From assembly GCA_902598735.1 (NCBI GenBank), contig CACKCM010000005.1, positions 1-64,000 of the forward strand: DNA of 64,000 nucleotides, read 5' to 3'. The position numbers and the translations under genes are program-made. Positions 10,187-19,170 of this stretch are shown here, one piece after another (within the stretch, counting starts at the first letter, position 1; every line of letters begins with the position of its first letter). This DNA comes from an uncultured Pelagibacteraceae bacterium (lineage in GTDB: Bacteria; Pseudomonadota; Alphaproteobacteria; Pelagibacterales; Pelagibacteraceae). Below the pieces are notes generated by a model, which was not told where the DNA came from, searched no databases, and saw only the letters and a program-made list of their open reading frames with translations.

Positions 10187-11740
10187 TTAAAAGAAGCCTA
10201 ATTTTTTCTCACTGTAAGACACATGTAAGTTCTTTACTTGTCTGTAATGATTTAGCATCATTTTGTGAGTTTCTCTTCCGATACCAGATTGTTTGTATCC
10301 ACCAAATGCAGCGTGAGCTGGGTATGCATGATAACAGTTTGTCCAAACTCTACCTGCTTCAATACCTCTGCCCATTCTGTACGCAATGTTTCCGTCTCTA
10401 GTCCAAACACCTGCTCCTAATCCATAAAGAGTGTCATTAGCTATTTCTAATGCTTCTTTCTCATCTTTAAAAGTTGTAACTGATACAACTGGTCCAAAGA
10501 TCTCCTCTTGGAATATTCGCATATTATTTTTACCCTCGAAAATTGTCGGTTGGATATAGTTTCCTTTTTCTAGACCACTATTAATTTTAGCTTCGCTTCC
10601 ACCACATAGAACTTTGGCACCTTCTTTTTTACCTAAGTCTAAATAAGACTTAATTTTTTCCATTTGTTCTAATGAAGCCTGAGCTCCAATCATTGTTTCC
10701 ATCTTCAAAGGATTGTCTTGTTTTACAGCTTTTGTTCTTGCAATCGCTTTCTCCATGAATTTGTCATAGATAGATTTTTGAATTAAAGCTCTACTTGGAC
10801 AAGTACAAACTTCTCCTTGGTTAAGCGTAAACATAGCAAAACCCTCTAAACATTTGTCAAAGAAGTCGTCATCTTTAGCCATTACATCTTCAAAGAAAAT
10901 ATTTGGCGATTTACCACCTAATTCCAAAGTAATTGGTATTAAGTTTTGAGATGCATACTGCATAATCAAACGTCCAGTAGTAGTTTCACCTGTAAAAGCA
11001 ATCTTCTTAATTCTTTTTGAAGAAGCTAAAGGCTTACCTGCTTCAAGACCATATCCGCTTACAACGTTAACAACACCTGCTGGTAATAGATCTCCAATTA
11101 ACTCCATTAGCAACATTATTGATGCTGGAGTTTGTTCAGCTGGTTTTAATACTACACAGTTTCCTGCTGCCAATGCTGGAGCTAGTTTCCATGTAGCCAT
11201 TAATAATGGGAAGTTCCATGGAATTATTTGACCAACAACACCTAATGGTTCAGGTATGTGGTAAGAATATTCACTGTTGCTTATTTCTGCAACTGAACCT
11301 TCCTCTGCTCTAATTACTCCTGCAAAATATCTCCAATGATCAATTACCAAAGGTAAGTCTGCTGCCATACACTCTCTTATTGGTTTTCCATTATCTAAAC
11401 ATTCTGCTGTCGCTAAAACGTTAAGATTTTTCTCTATTACGTCAGCAATCTTCAAAAGAATATTTGATCTTTCTGTGATTGATGTTTTTCCCCATGCAGG
11501 AAATGCTGCGTGAGCTGCGTCTAAAGCAAAATCAACGTCTTTCTCGTTCGATCGTGGCACCTTACAGATAACTTCATTAGTGATAGGAGTAGTATTATCA
11601 AAATACTTTCCTGATTTAGGTTCTACAAATTTTCCGTTGATGTAGTTTCCATACTTAGCTTTAAATGGAAATTTAACCTTCAAATGAGAGGTATCTAAAG
11701 ATGAAGACACTTTCGAGCTTGATGCTTGTTGTGTACTCAT
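10187..11740 (-). CDS. NAD-dependent aldehyde dehydrogenase (acetaldehyde/ExaC-AldB type)
   Basis: Oxidises a short-chain aldehyde to its acid in the cytoplasm. The 517-residue protein has all ALDH landmarks: N176 in [21 protein letters not shown], the general base E273 in ELGGKSPN, and the nucleophile C312 in [12 protein letters not shown]. It ends with the family motif [11 protein letters not shown]. The [11 protein letters not shown] form is typical of the ExaC/AldB group that acts on acetaldehyde and other small aldehydes. A strong Shine-Dalgarno (AAAGGGGGAA) precedes the ATG. The DUF779 partner follows. The substrate in this organism is inference. Confidence 0.92.
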   Translation of the reverse strand: MSTQQASSSKVSSSLDTSHLKVKFPFKAKYGNYINGKFVEPKSGKYFDNTTPITNEVICKVPRSNEKDVDFALDAAHAAFPAWGKTSITERSNILLKIADVIEKNLNVLATAECLDNGKPIRECMAADLPLVIDHWRYFAGVIRAEEGSVAEISNSEYSYHIPEPLGVVGQIIPWNFPLLMATWKLAPALAAGNCVVLKPAEQTPASIMLLMELIGDLLPAGVVNVVSGYGLEAGKPLASSKRIKKIAFTGETTTGRLIMQYASQNLIPITLELGGKSPNIFFEDVMAKDDDFFDKCLEGFAMFTLNQGEVCTCPSRALIQKSIYDKFMEKAIARTKAVKQDNPLKMETMIGAQASLEQMEKIKSYLDLGKKEGAKVLCGGSEAKINSGLEKGNYIQPTIFEGKNNMRIFQEEIFGPVVSVTTFKDEKEALEIANDTLYGLGAGVWTRDGNIAYRMGRGIEAGRVWTNCYHAYPAHAAFGGYKQSGIGRETHKMMLNHYRQVKNLHVSYSEKKLGFF

Positions 11741-11866
11741 TTTTCCCCCTTTTGTTTTTATTTAATTAAAACCAATTTGAACTAGATTGTACACATGTAT
11801 TTTTGACCCAAATTTTTTAAACACTAAATGTAGGATTAGTCAATTTGGAGTTGATATTTCATGAGA
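11741..11866. other. Intergenic region between recA hairpin and ALDH start
   Basis: About 125 bp holding the ALDH leader. The only clear element is the strong Shine-Dalgarno just upstream of 11740. Two copies of CAATTTG (11773 and 11841) with loosely similar flanks (about 12 of 16 positions) could be a regulator site, but this is weak in such AT-rich DNA. I found no credible ORF. Confidence 0.4.
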
Positions 11867-11895
11867 AACGGGAGATTTAAATTAAACCTCCCGTT
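11867..11895 (-). terminator. Hairpin downstream of recA
   Basis: AACGGGAG and CTCCCGTT flank a mostly self-complementary TTTAA/TTTAAA core, giving an inverted repeat of up to 13 paired bases 18 nt after the recA stop. On the minus strand only TTTCTC follows, so the T-tract is weak. It could be a terminator of low efficiency or a 3'-end stabilising stem. Confidence 0.5.
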
Positions 11896-11913
11896 GAAAT
11901 GATGGCAGAAGAA

Positions 11914-13017
11914 TTATTCTTCTTCTTTTTTATCGCTAATTTTTTCGTTTGCCGAAGGATTGCCTTCTAGCTCTTTACTAATCGCAGAAGCTTCATCTCT
12001 GATGATTTTTTCTATTTCTGCTGCTACATTAGGGTTTTTTTGGAGATAAATTTTCGCGTTTTCTCTACCTTGACCAATTTTTTCTCCTTTATAAGCATAC
12101 CAAGCGCCTGATTTTTCAACCACACCTGCTTTTGTACCAAGATCGATTAGTTCACCTAATTTACTAATTCCTTTTCCATACATTAAATCAAATTCTACAA
12201 CTTTGAATGGAGGTGCAACTTTGTTTTTAATTACCTTTACTCTCGTAGAATTACCTATGATTTGATCTTTTTCTTTAATAGCCCCTATCCTTCTAATATC
12301 CATTCTTACAGATGAATAAAATTTTAGTGCGTTTCCGCCAGATGTAGTTTCTGGATTTCCAAACATAACACCAATTTTCATTCTTATTTGGTTTATAAAT
12401 ATTACCATTGTATTAGATTTAGAAACTGATCCGGTAATCTTTCTTAAGGCTTGGCTCATCAATCTTGATTGTAAGCCAACATGGTGGTCGCCCATTTCAC
12501 CCTCTAACTCAGCTTTTGGAGTTAATGCAGCTACAGAGTCCACTACCAAAACAGATACTGATCCTGATTTAATTAATGTATCAGTTATTTCTAAAGCCTG
12601 TTCACCGGTATCTGGTTGAGAAATTAGTAGTTCTTCTGTTTTAACACCTAATTTTTTTGCATAGACTGGGTCCATAGCATGTTCAGCATCAACAAAGGCG
12701 CATATGCCACCAGCTTTTTGTGCCTCAGCAACTACTTGCAAAGCTAAAGTTGTTTTTCCTGAAGACTCAGGTCCATAAATTTCTATAATTCTTCCTTTAG
12801 GCAGTCCTCCTATTCCTAAAGCCAAATCTAAACTTAAAGATCCCGTTGATATAGCTTCTACATCTAAAGCTTGTTGCTGGCCAAGCCTCATTACTGAACC
12901 TTTTCCAAAATTTTGATCTATTTGACTAATTGCAGCCTCTAAAGACTTGTTTTTTTCCTTTAATTCCTGCTGTTTTTTATTGTCTGTTTTGACGACTTTT
13001 AAATTATTTTTTGTCAT
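11914..13017 (-). CDS. recA: Recombinase RecA
   Basis: ATP-dependent strand-exchange protein for homologous recombination and, in organisms with LexA, co-protease of the SOS response. The 367-residue sequence is canonical: Walker A GPESSGKT at 82-89, the MRLG and STGSLSLD N-terminal core, [19 protein letters not shown], the L2 loop region [21 protein letters not shown], and an acidic, charged C-terminal tail (DKKEEE). The 91-bp upstream spacer holds a promoter and a possible operator. Confidence 0.98.
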   Translation of the reverse strand: MTKNNLKVVKTDNKKQQELKEKNKSLEAAISQIDQNFGKGSVMRLGQQQALDVEAISTGSLSLDLALGIGGLPKGRIIEIYGPESSGKTTLALQVVAEAQKAGGICAFVDAEHAMDPVYAKKLGVKTEELLISQPDTGEQALEITDTLIKSGSVSVLVVDSVAALTPKAELEGEMGDHHVGLQSRLMSQALRKITGSVSKSNTMVIFINQIRMKIGVMFGNPETTSGGNALKFYSSVRMDIRRIGAIKEKDQIIGNSTRVKVIKNKVAPPFKVVEFDLMYGKGISKLGELIDLGTKAGVVEKSGAWYAYKGEKIGQGRENAKIYLQKNPNVAAEIEKIIRDEASAISKELEGNPSANEKISDKKEEE

Positions 13018-13052
13018 TTTTTATATCCTTTTTTGTTCGAATCAATAATATA

Positions 13053-13084
13053 AATGTACACATTTTGTTCTTTTTATCAAGAAC
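13053..13084 (-). promoter_or_regulatory. recA promoter with possible SOS-type operator
   Basis: On the minus strand TTGATA (13080-13075) and TACATT (13058-13053) are 16 nt apart and could be the recA promoter. Between and overlapping them, plus-strand GTAC-N7-GTTC at 13056-13070 matches the alphaproteobacterial LexA direct repeat GTTC-N7-GTTC at 7 of 8 positions. An inverted repeat GTTCTT-N6-AAGAAC covers 13067-13084. Whether this organism has LexA cannot be seen here. Confidence 0.35.
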
Positions 13085-13108
13085 TTAAATAACTCATGAA
13101 AATAGAGG

Positions 13109-14398
13109 TTATTTTAAGGATTTTTTAGATAACGTGCCTATTTGTTTAGCAAGCTCAAATTGAGAAACCATAAAATCTCTTTCAGCTTTTGCAAAAGAGA
13201 TTCTGGCGTCTAATAGTAAACTTCTAGATTGAATAACCTCAAAAGTTGATCGTGAATTACCAGAGTCATATTCAAGAGTAATACCCTCATTCGCTATTTC
13301 GGCAGCTTTAAGTTGAGCTCTTGTTGCATCAAGTACACTTTTTGAGGATTGATATTTAGACCAAGAATTTGAGGTTTCTGTTGTAATTTTGTTTTTTGTA
13401 TCCTGTAAAAGCAGTTGGGCGCGCTGTCTGTCCAAAGAAGATTTTTTTATTGATGAGATATTTTTACCACCTTTAATTAGTGGCCAAGTTATAGTTGCTT
13501 TTACTGTCTCGTCATCTTTTTCGTCAACAGTTGAACTAAATTCATTATTTTCTGACTTTGAGACTTGTATCGAGGCAGATGGAGCTAGTCTTGCTCTTTC
13601 TATATTAAGATTTTTAACAGATATTTCGAAATCTAATTTTGAAATTAAAAGATTTATATTGCTTAAATTAGATAATTTTAAAGCTTCGTCTAATGAATCA
13701 GGCAATTCTACAATAATCTTCCTATTAAGATTTTTTATATTAGGCGTTTTTTCTCTTGTTACTCTCTCGAAATTGGTTATTGATGAAAGTAACTCAGTTT
13801 CGGCTTTTATCAAGCTTGCATTAGCTCCTGCTAATGATGATTCAGATTGCGCAAGATCGGTTAGAGTTATTTCACCCTTTTGAAGTCTAGCGTTATCAAA
13901 TTCTACTTGTCTTTCAAACAGATTTACATTTAGTACATTAAATTTTTTATTTTCAGATTTATAGATTAAATCATAGAAAGCAAAAGCGGTGTCTAAAATA
14001 GTTTTTTGTTCCATATCTTTTAGATCAAGTTTGGCCTTCAGAGTTTCTAATTCAGATTTTTTAAAAGTATTGACACCTTTAAATCCTGAAAATATTTTTT
14101 GCTCAAGTAAAATTGTTCTACTTTCAGAATCTGAGTTTGAATCTGATAGCGATGCTCCACTTTGATTGGTTCGGTTTGTAGACGTAGTACTTGTTTGATC
14201 TCCAGAAATTGTGATACTAGGTAAAAATTCACTCCTAGATATATTTCTACTTTGTTTAGCAGATTCTAATTTTTTTCTTTCAGCGTTAAGCTGTAAATTA
14301 TTTGCTATGGACTTGTTGATATAAAATTTTAAATTTTCTTCGGCATTAAGATTAAAGAATAAGAAATATAAAATAATTATATAAAATTTTTTTTTCAT
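13109..14398 (-). CDS. tolC: TolC-like outer-membrane efflux protein
   Basis: Predicted trimeric outer-membrane channel for type I secretion or multidrug efflux. The protein is 429 residues, with a signal peptide (MKKKFYIIILYFLFFNLNAEE) and two long alpha-helical repeats rich in Ala, Ser, Leu and Lys, as in the OEP family. Supporting segments are LYNLIYKSEN-like DLIYKSEN, LARLAPSASIQV-like RARLAPSASI and EYDSGNSRSTFEVIQSRSLLLDAR, which resembles the conserved second-repeat motif. It abuts the kinase gene upstream (start next to its stop). No inner-membrane or adaptor partner is encoded nearby, so the substrate is unknown. Confidence 0.85.
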   Translation of the reverse strand: MKKKFYIIILYFLFFNLNAEENLKFYINKSIANNLQLNAERKKLESAKQSRNISRSEFLPSITISGDQTSTTSTNRTNQSGASLSDSNSDSESRTILLEQKIFSGFKGVNTFKKSELETLKAKLDLKDMEQKTILDTAFAFYDLIYKSENKKFNVLNVNLFERQVEFDNARLQKGEITLTDLAQSESSLAGANASLIKAETELLSSITNFERVTREKTPNIKNLNRKIIVELPDSLDEALKLSNLSNINLLISKLDFEISVKNLNIERARLAPSASIQVSKSENNEFSSTVDEKDDETVKATITWPLIKGGKNISSIKKSSLDRQRAQLLLQDTKNKITTETSNSWSKYQSSKSVLDATRAQLKAAEIANEGITLEYDSGNSRSTFEVIQSRSLLLDARISFAKAERDFMVSQFELAKQIGTLSKKSLK

Positions 14399-15316
14399 TT
14401 AAATTATCTTCATCGATTTTAATTTATGTTTATTGTCAATATTTATTATAAAATTTGCTTTTTTATAAAAATTTTTTAACATATGTTTTGTAAGTCTTTC
14501 ATAAAACATTATAAAACTTTTAATTTGACTTTCATTCATAATTTTTTTTCCTCTTGAAGTTACTTTTAATTTTTTTTCTTGTAAAAGTCTCCATTTATAA
14601 ACATGATTAAAACTCGGTATTTTTAAAAATATAGTTAAGTCAATTAATTTAAAGATTTTTCTATATTTATTTCTCAATTCGTAATTCACATATTCTCTCC
14701 AAATCCTATTTTTATCTTTTTCTTTTTCCAATATATTAATAGGGTGTATTAGATCTTTTTTTTTTTGGGGAGTAGCTCCTACACACCAGCCTTCGAAAAT
14801 AACAATATCTGGTTTTTTTTTTATTTTTTGCCATTTATTTTTAGCATGTCTTTCATCAGAAGATTTGTCAAACCTCGGAATAGAAAAATTATTAAATTTT
14901 AAATTTTTGAATTTTTTCAGAGAATCAAAGAGTAATTTGGTATCATGAGTTCCTGGGACTCCTCTTGTTAAAAATAAAGGACTGATTTTTTTTGACATTT
15001 TTCTTCTTTCTTTCAGTGTTTTGTAAAAATCATCTATTGAAAATACAACAGTGTTTAAATTAAATCCGTCTTTTAAAATTATTTTTAATATATTTGAAAT
15101 TGTAGATTTTCCTGAACCTTGACTACCAGTAAGTCCTATTATTTTTGTTTTTCTATTTTTTAAAAAAATCTTATATATTTTTTTACTAATTGGTAAAAAA
15201 AAATCATCTAATTGACCAAGTTTATCCCTAAAAGGTTCAGATAAAACTTCTTGTGATTTTAAAAAGCGTAAGTACTTTTTTCTAATTTTCTGATAACTTA
15301 ACTTTTTTTGAAACAT
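14399..15316 (-). CDS. P-loop kinase, probable D-glycerate 3-kinase
   Basis: A 305-residue P-loop phosphotransferase related to the plant/yeast GLYK-like kinases. Walker A GSQGSGKS lies at 64-71, followed by VVFSIDDFYKTLKER, a strong match to the kinase family, TRGVPGTHD, the IFEGWCVGATP motif, and WRLLQEKKL near the lid. The family makes 3-phosphoglycerate from D-glycerate, which would let carbon from glycolate or glyoxylate enter central metabolism. Substrate assignment rests on family resemblance. It lies 1 nt before tolC and 4 nt after the GFA-family gene. Confidence 0.78.
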   Translation of the reverse strand: MFQKKLSYQKIRKKYLRFLKSQEVLSEPFRDKLGQLDDFFLPISKKIYKIFLKNRKTKIIGLTGSQGSGKSTISNILKIILKDGFNLNTVVFSIDDFYKTLKERRKMSKKISPLFLTRGVPGTHDTKLLFDSLKKFKNLKFNNFSIPRFDKSSDERHAKNKWQKIKKKPDIVIFEGWCVGATPQKKKDLIHPINILEKEKDKNRIWREYVNYELRNKYRKIFKLIDLTIFLKIPSFNHVYKWRLLQEKKLKVTSRGKKIMNESQIKSFIMFYERLTKHMLKNFYKKANFIINIDNKHKLKSMKII

Positions 15317-15320
15317 TTTC

Positions 15321-15680
15321 CTATTTTTTATCTAATGGGTGATTGTTTCCATCATTGACTAAAACATCCTTCAATTCAAAAGTATTAATATCATCAACAC
15401 AACCTAAATTGAAACCAGTCTTCGCTGGATTAGATCGAGGATGATGATGAGTGTATACTCCACAATTTGAGCAAAAAAAGTGTTTAGCAACTTTTGTGTG
15501 AAATTGGTATAAAGATAGTTTATCTCTTCCTTTAGTTATTTTAAAATCATTATTATTTACCATTGACATAATCGCTCCCCTTCTTTTGCAAATAGAACAA
15601 TTACATCTTAAAACTTTATCTAAATTATTTATGTTTATTTCAGCTTCAACTGAACCGCAATGGCATTTTAATTTTTTCAT
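15321..15680 (-). CDS. GFA/CENP-V family zinc protein
   Basis: A 119-residue protein of the glutathione-dependent formaldehyde-activating enzyme (GFA) fold. Zinc ligands are visible as CHC near residue 5, CNCSIC near 28-33 and CSNCG near 71-75, followed by YTHHHPRS. Despite the name, most members have no proven formaldehyde activity, so the role is open. It begins a three-gene run with the glycerate kinase and tolC. The 125 bp upstream (15681-15805) shows no ORF or recognisable RNA. Confidence 0.88.
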   Translation of the reverse strand: MKKLKCHCGSVEAEININNLDKVLRCNCSICKRRGAIMSMVNNNDFKITKGRDKLSLYQFHTKVAKHFFCSNCGVYTHHHPRSNPAKTGFNLGCVDDINTFELKDVLVNDGNNHPLDKK

Positions 15681-15805
15681 AATTTATATTTTAAGCTACG
15701 AAACACTACATATGTTTTTTTATATCTACAATAGATCAAAATTGCTTACAAATGTTCACCTTTTGATTCCTGTTTGATTCATAAAAGGACTCTAATTGCA
15801 ACTAT

Positions 15806-16696
15806 TTAGTGTGATATGTGATTAATGTCTTTAAGGTTTCTCTGGGAATTGATCAATTCATTAAAATTTTCTCGCTTTGAAACAATTAAAATTAATATAT
15901 TAAAAATGATTAACGTAAATATGAAAAAGTAAAAAGGAAATTCAAAATATTCATTCAATACAAGCAAGATAGCAGCAATTATTAAGGATCTAAATAATAC
16001 TTGAATTTTAAAAACAGCAATAATTGAAAAAGAATGTATGATTAAATTTACCAAAGACATTTTTGAGGGCCCAAAATATCGAGACCCTCTAATTGAGTCG
16101 ATTTCTTTCAATTCTTTAATATTTTTTTTTAATGTTCCTGAATAACTGCTCCAAAGAGATGCTTCATTTGATATTTTTTTAGCATCTTTGTGTGTCAAAC
16201 AACTATAGTTACCAAAATGAATTTTTTTACCAGTAAAAATTCTAGTAATTAATTTGTGAGTGAAGTACATAAATTTAAAAAAGGGTCCCTCAGACCTTTT
16301 TACTCTTTTAGCTACAACAGACATTTCTGGGATTAAAATTATTTGATTTATTAGATTTCTAATTTCCTCAGGTCTGTCCTCGCCATCACCATCCATTAAA
16401 ATTAAGTAATCAAAAATTTCATTTTCAATAGCATATCTTATGCCATAAGCGTTACATCTTGCATGACCTCTATTTTTTGTCATATTTAAAATTTTGATAG
16501 TTTTTAAACATTTAGGTTTTGTGATTTTCTTTTGAGCAATAGTTGATGAATCGTTAACAATAAGACATTCAAAAGACATATCTTTTATATTTTTAATATT
16601 TTCATTTATTTCATGAAGTAATTTTTTTAAAGACTCCCAGTCATTAAATATAGGTATAAGTATAATTATTTTAATCATCTTTTTCCAATCATACAA
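15806..16696 (-). CDS. Family 2 glycosyltransferase, membrane-anchored
   Basis: A 296-residue GT2 enzyme. The N-terminal GT-A domain starts IIILIPIFNDWESLKKLL and has the metal/nucleotide motif LMDGDGEDRPEEI near residue 100. Two hydrophobic helices near the C-terminus (about 215-270) resemble polyprenyl-phosphate glycosyltransferases such as GtrB/DPM-like proteins. It overlaps the stop of the downstream-transcribed partner, a GT39-like enzyme, by 22 nt. The likely job is loading a sugar on undecaprenyl phosphate for that partner to transfer to an envelope glycan; this is inferred from the pairing. Confidence 0.85.
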   Translation of the reverse strand: MYDWKKMIKIIILIPIFNDWESLKKLLHEINENIKNIKDMSFECLIVNDSSTIAQKKITKPKCLKTIKILNMTKNRGHARCNAYGIRYAIENEIFDYLILMDGDGEDRPEEIRNLINQIILIPEMSVVAKRVKRSEGPFFKFMYFTHKLITRIFTGKKIHFGNYSCLTHKDAKKISNEASLWSSYSGTLKKNIKELKEIDSIRGSRYFGPSKMSLVNLIIHSFSIIAVFKIQVLFRSLIIAAILLVLNEYFEFPFYFFIFTLIIFNILILIVSKRENFNELINSQRNLKDINHISH

Positions 16697-18048
16697 TAAC
16701 CTACTGGTTTAATTGTTCCAAACACTCCAGGGCAAACTTTTTTTAATATTTTTGGGTTACCAGTATAAATTACACCCTCATGATCTTGAATATTTAGCGC
16801 CCTATTTTTAAGATTATTGATCCATACAGGTCTAGATCTTAAATGATAAGATAAATTACCTGCGGACCATTCATCCCCTACAACTATTCTTATTTCATTT
16901 GAAAAATTATCGTCCCATTTATCTTGAACCAATCGTGAAATTTCTTTACCAGGATAATCAGTTCGTTTTGTATCATCATAAAAAGATACTGCAAAATATG
17001 TAGATAGTGGTAATAGAAAAAAAAATAAAAAAGCACCAAAAAATCTATTGATTTTTTTTAGGTCGATATTTTTTCTAAAAACTTCTATTAGAAAAATTCC
17101 AATAAATAGATAAAACGGAGTCATCCACATTGTTCTTATATAAACACCGGTTAAAATCGAAGTAATTACTACAAGTAAAAAAGGAAGAGCGCTTACTGAA
17201 AACAAAAATAAAAATTTTTTATCATTAAAATTTATTTTTAACTTAAATTTTTTTAAAAGAATTAACAACATTATAAAAACAGGAACTAAAATTAAAAATT
17301 GTTTTAAGATAAAATTTAATGGGTTTAACAAATGACTTACTAGTCCAAGATCATTGGAACTTGCTCTTTCTAAGCCATAAAAAATTGTCTTAAAATTATT
17401 ATTTGTTAACCAAAAAAAATGAGGGACTAAAATTATAAATGAAACAAAAATAGATAAGATGTAATTTTTTAACTTGGATTTATTTTCTTTTATATTAATA
17501 AAAAAAAATAAAAATAATGAAAAAAGAATATAAATAAATAAATATTTTGATAAAAAACCCAAGGCTGAAAAAAAACCAAATAAAATCCAATCACTAGTTT
17601 TATTTTTATTTATTCCTTTCCAGAAAAAATAAACAGTTAAAGCCCAAAAAGGTAACTGACTTACATTTACATTAAATTCTGGAGTAGTAAAGTTATAAAA
17701 AAAAACTCCCTCCAAAATTAGTAAAGAAATTAAAGCAAAAATTTTTTCTTTAAATATTTCATTAGATAATCGCCAAACATAGAAAAAAGCAGTTATAACA
17801 AATATTTGGCTTAATAAATAAAAAGCCCAATCATTAGATCCAAAAAAAGTATAAATTACCTCGACTGCAAAAGCACTAAAAGGTGGATGTTTGTCGTATC
17901 CCCAATTTAGATTACTGCTCCAAGCTAATGCCTCGATAGTATCTAATGGAAGATTTACATTGGAAACTGAGGGAATTAACGTCCATAAAAATAAATGGGA
18001 TAATAAAAATAATATAAATACTTTTAAAATGTTTTTTTTTATAATCAT
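16675..18048 (-). CDS. Family 39 (ArnT/PMT-like) membrane glycosyltransferase
   Basis: A 457-residue integral membrane protein with roughly ten hydrophobic helices. The early loop has the acidic and KHPPFSAF segment (LNWGYDKHPPFSAFAVE) characteristic of the GT39/GT83 PMT-2 superfamily, where an Asp/Glu in the first periplasmic loop is catalytic. A soluble C-terminal stretch with VGDEWSAGNLSYHLRSRP follows. These enzymes move sugars from lipid carriers to lipid A, proteins or glycans in the periplasm. It shares 22 nt with the GT2 gene. It is divergent from dksA. Confidence 0.85.
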   Translation of the reverse strand: MIIKKNILKVFILFLLSHLFLWTLIPSVSNVNLPLDTIEALAWSSNLNWGYDKHPPFSAFAVEVIYTFFGSNDWAFYLLSQIFVITAFFYVWRLSNEIFKEKIFALISLLILEGVFFYNFTTPEFNVNVSQLPFWALTVYFFWKGINKNKTSDWILFGFFSALGFLSKYLFIYILFSLFLFFFINIKENKSKLKNYILSIFVSFIILVPHFFWLTNNNFKTIFYGLERASSNDLGLVSHLLNPLNFILKQFLILVPVFIMLLILLKKFKLKINFNDKKFLFLFSVSALPFLLVVITSILTGVYIRTMWMTPFYLFIGIFLIEVFRKNIDLKKINRFFGAFLFFFLLPLSTYFAVSFYDDTKRTDYPGKEISRLVQDKWDDNFSNEIRIVVGDEWSAGNLSYHLRSRPVWINNLKNRALNIQDHEGVIYTGNPKILKKVCPGVFGTIKPVGYCMIGKR

Positions 18049-18078
18049 TGTTTTAAAAATATTACAATTTATAAGCTA

Positions 18079-18106
18079 TTGACACATCTAAAATCAAACA
18101 TATACT
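18079..18106 (+). promoter_or_regulatory. dksA promoter, near-consensus sigma-70
   Basis: TTGACA at 18079-18084 and TATACT at 18101-18106 with a 16-nt spacer form one of the best promoters in the window. Transcription would begin near 18113, leaving a leader of only about 9 nt before the ATG at 18122. Confidence 0.65.
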
Positions 18107-18121
18107 CCCCGAAATCGAAAA

Positions 18122-18547
18122 ATGTCAAAAAAAACGACTATTAAAAAAAAATATACACCTAACTCGAAAGAAAAATATATGTGTGCGAAACATAAAAAAT
18201 TTTTTGCAGAAGAGCTTTTAAATTGGAAAAAAGATATTATCAAAGCTAATAGTCTTGGAAATCTTCTTAATTCAGCAGATGACAATGTTTCATCAGCAGA
18301 TATAGTCGATCAAGCATCTTCTTATACGGACAAGTCTGTAGAGATGAAAGCTTTAAACAGGAGTAGAAAATTAATCTCAAAAATCAACTCTGCATTACAA
18401 AGAATTAAAGATGGCACTTATGGTTTTTGTGAGGAAACAGGTGAACCCATAGGACTAAAAAGACTTATGGCTAGACCAGTAGCAACTCTATCAATAGAGG
18501 CTCAAGAAAGACATGAGAGAGATGAAAAGATTTTTATTGACGACTAA
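18122..18547 (+). CDS. dksA: DksA-type RNA polymerase-binding regulator
   Basis: DksA binds the RNA polymerase secondary channel and works with ppGpp in the stringent response. The 141-residue protein has the coiled-coil core and the globular tail GTYGFCEETGEPIGLKRLMARPVATL. Of the four zinc-finger cysteines of E. coli DksA only one remains (the sequence is CEET, then SIEA), a cysteine-poor form I recognise from other alphaproteobacteria. The fold is probably held without zinc. It overlaps the GST gene by 4 nt in convergent orientation. Confidence 0.93.
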   Translation: MSKKTTIKKKYTPNSKEKYMCAKHKKFFAEELLNWKKDIIKANSLGNLLNSADDNVSSADIVDQASSYTDKSVEMKALNRSRKLISKINSALQRIKDGTYGFCEETGEPIGLKRLMARPVATLSIEAQERHERDEKIFIDD

Positions 18548-19170
18548 GCTTTAGGAATTTCCTCACCTTTTTTAAGTAAATCATATCCTTTTTTAACTGC
18601 ATCTCTTTTAGAAATTTCTTCGTACCATCTAGTTAGATTTAAAAACTTTTTTAAACCAATATCATGCCATTCATGCCTAGCGATCCATGGAAAAGTAGCG
18701 ATATCTGCAATAGTGTAATTTTTACCAGCAAGATATTGTGAAACTGCCAATCTTTCATCAAGTTCCTTATAAATTTTCTCTGAAATTTTGAAATAACGAC
18801 TTTCTCCAAATTTACTTTTCCCAGGGTTATAATGATGAAATTGATGATGTTGTCCAAGCATTGGTCCAACGTAAGCCATCTGACCCATTAACCATTGATT
18901 AATCGCTGTGCGCTCATTTTTGTCGTAAAATTTTCCACTTTTTTCACTTAGATAAATTAATATTGCGCCTGACTCGAAAAGACTTTGGTTATTATCATGA
19001 TCAATTATTACTGGAATTTTTCTGAAAGGACTTAATTTAATAAAATCTGGTTTAAATTGCTCATCTTTATTAATATTAACTTTTGTAACCTTATATTTAA
19101 GATTAGTCTCCTCAAGCATAATAGAGATTTTCTTACCGTTTGGAGTATTTGCGGTAAGTAATTCGATCAT
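18544..19170 (-). CDS. Glutathione S-transferase
   Basis: A 208-residue cytosolic GST. The N-terminal thioredoxin fold starts IELLTANTPNGKKISIMLEE and carries the glutathione-binding FRKIPVI and LFESGAILIYLSEKSG (the ES motif). The all-helical C-terminal domain contains YTIADIATFPWIARH, the conserved N-capping box region. It most resembles the YfcG/YghU-like Nu class because of the TPNG segment near the active site. It overlaps the reductase stop by 4 nt and so ends the ferredoxin-reductase unit, suggesting a thiol-redox role linked to that module (inference). Confidence 0.9.
   Translation of the reverse strand: MIELLTANTPNGKKISIMLEETNLKYKVTKVNINKDEQFKPDFIKLSPFRKIPVIIDHDNNQSLFESGAILIYLSEKSGKFYDKNERTAINQWLMGQMAYVGPMLGQHHQFHHYNPGKSKFGESRYFKISEKIYKELDERLAVSQYLAGKNYTIADIATFPWIARHEWHDIGLKKFLNLTRWYEEISKRDAVKKGYDLLKKGEEIPKA

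Noticed and set aside
11773-11856. Two CAATTTG direct repeats upstream of the ALDH gene
   Set aside because: Flanks match at only about 12 of 16 positions, and such short AT-rich repeats are expected by chance here.
13389-13883. Long plus-strand ORF (164 codons) opposite the tolC-like gene
   Set aside because: It lies fully inside tolC in another frame, with Ser/Phe/Leu-rich composition typical of the reverse of AT-rich genes and no recognisable motif.
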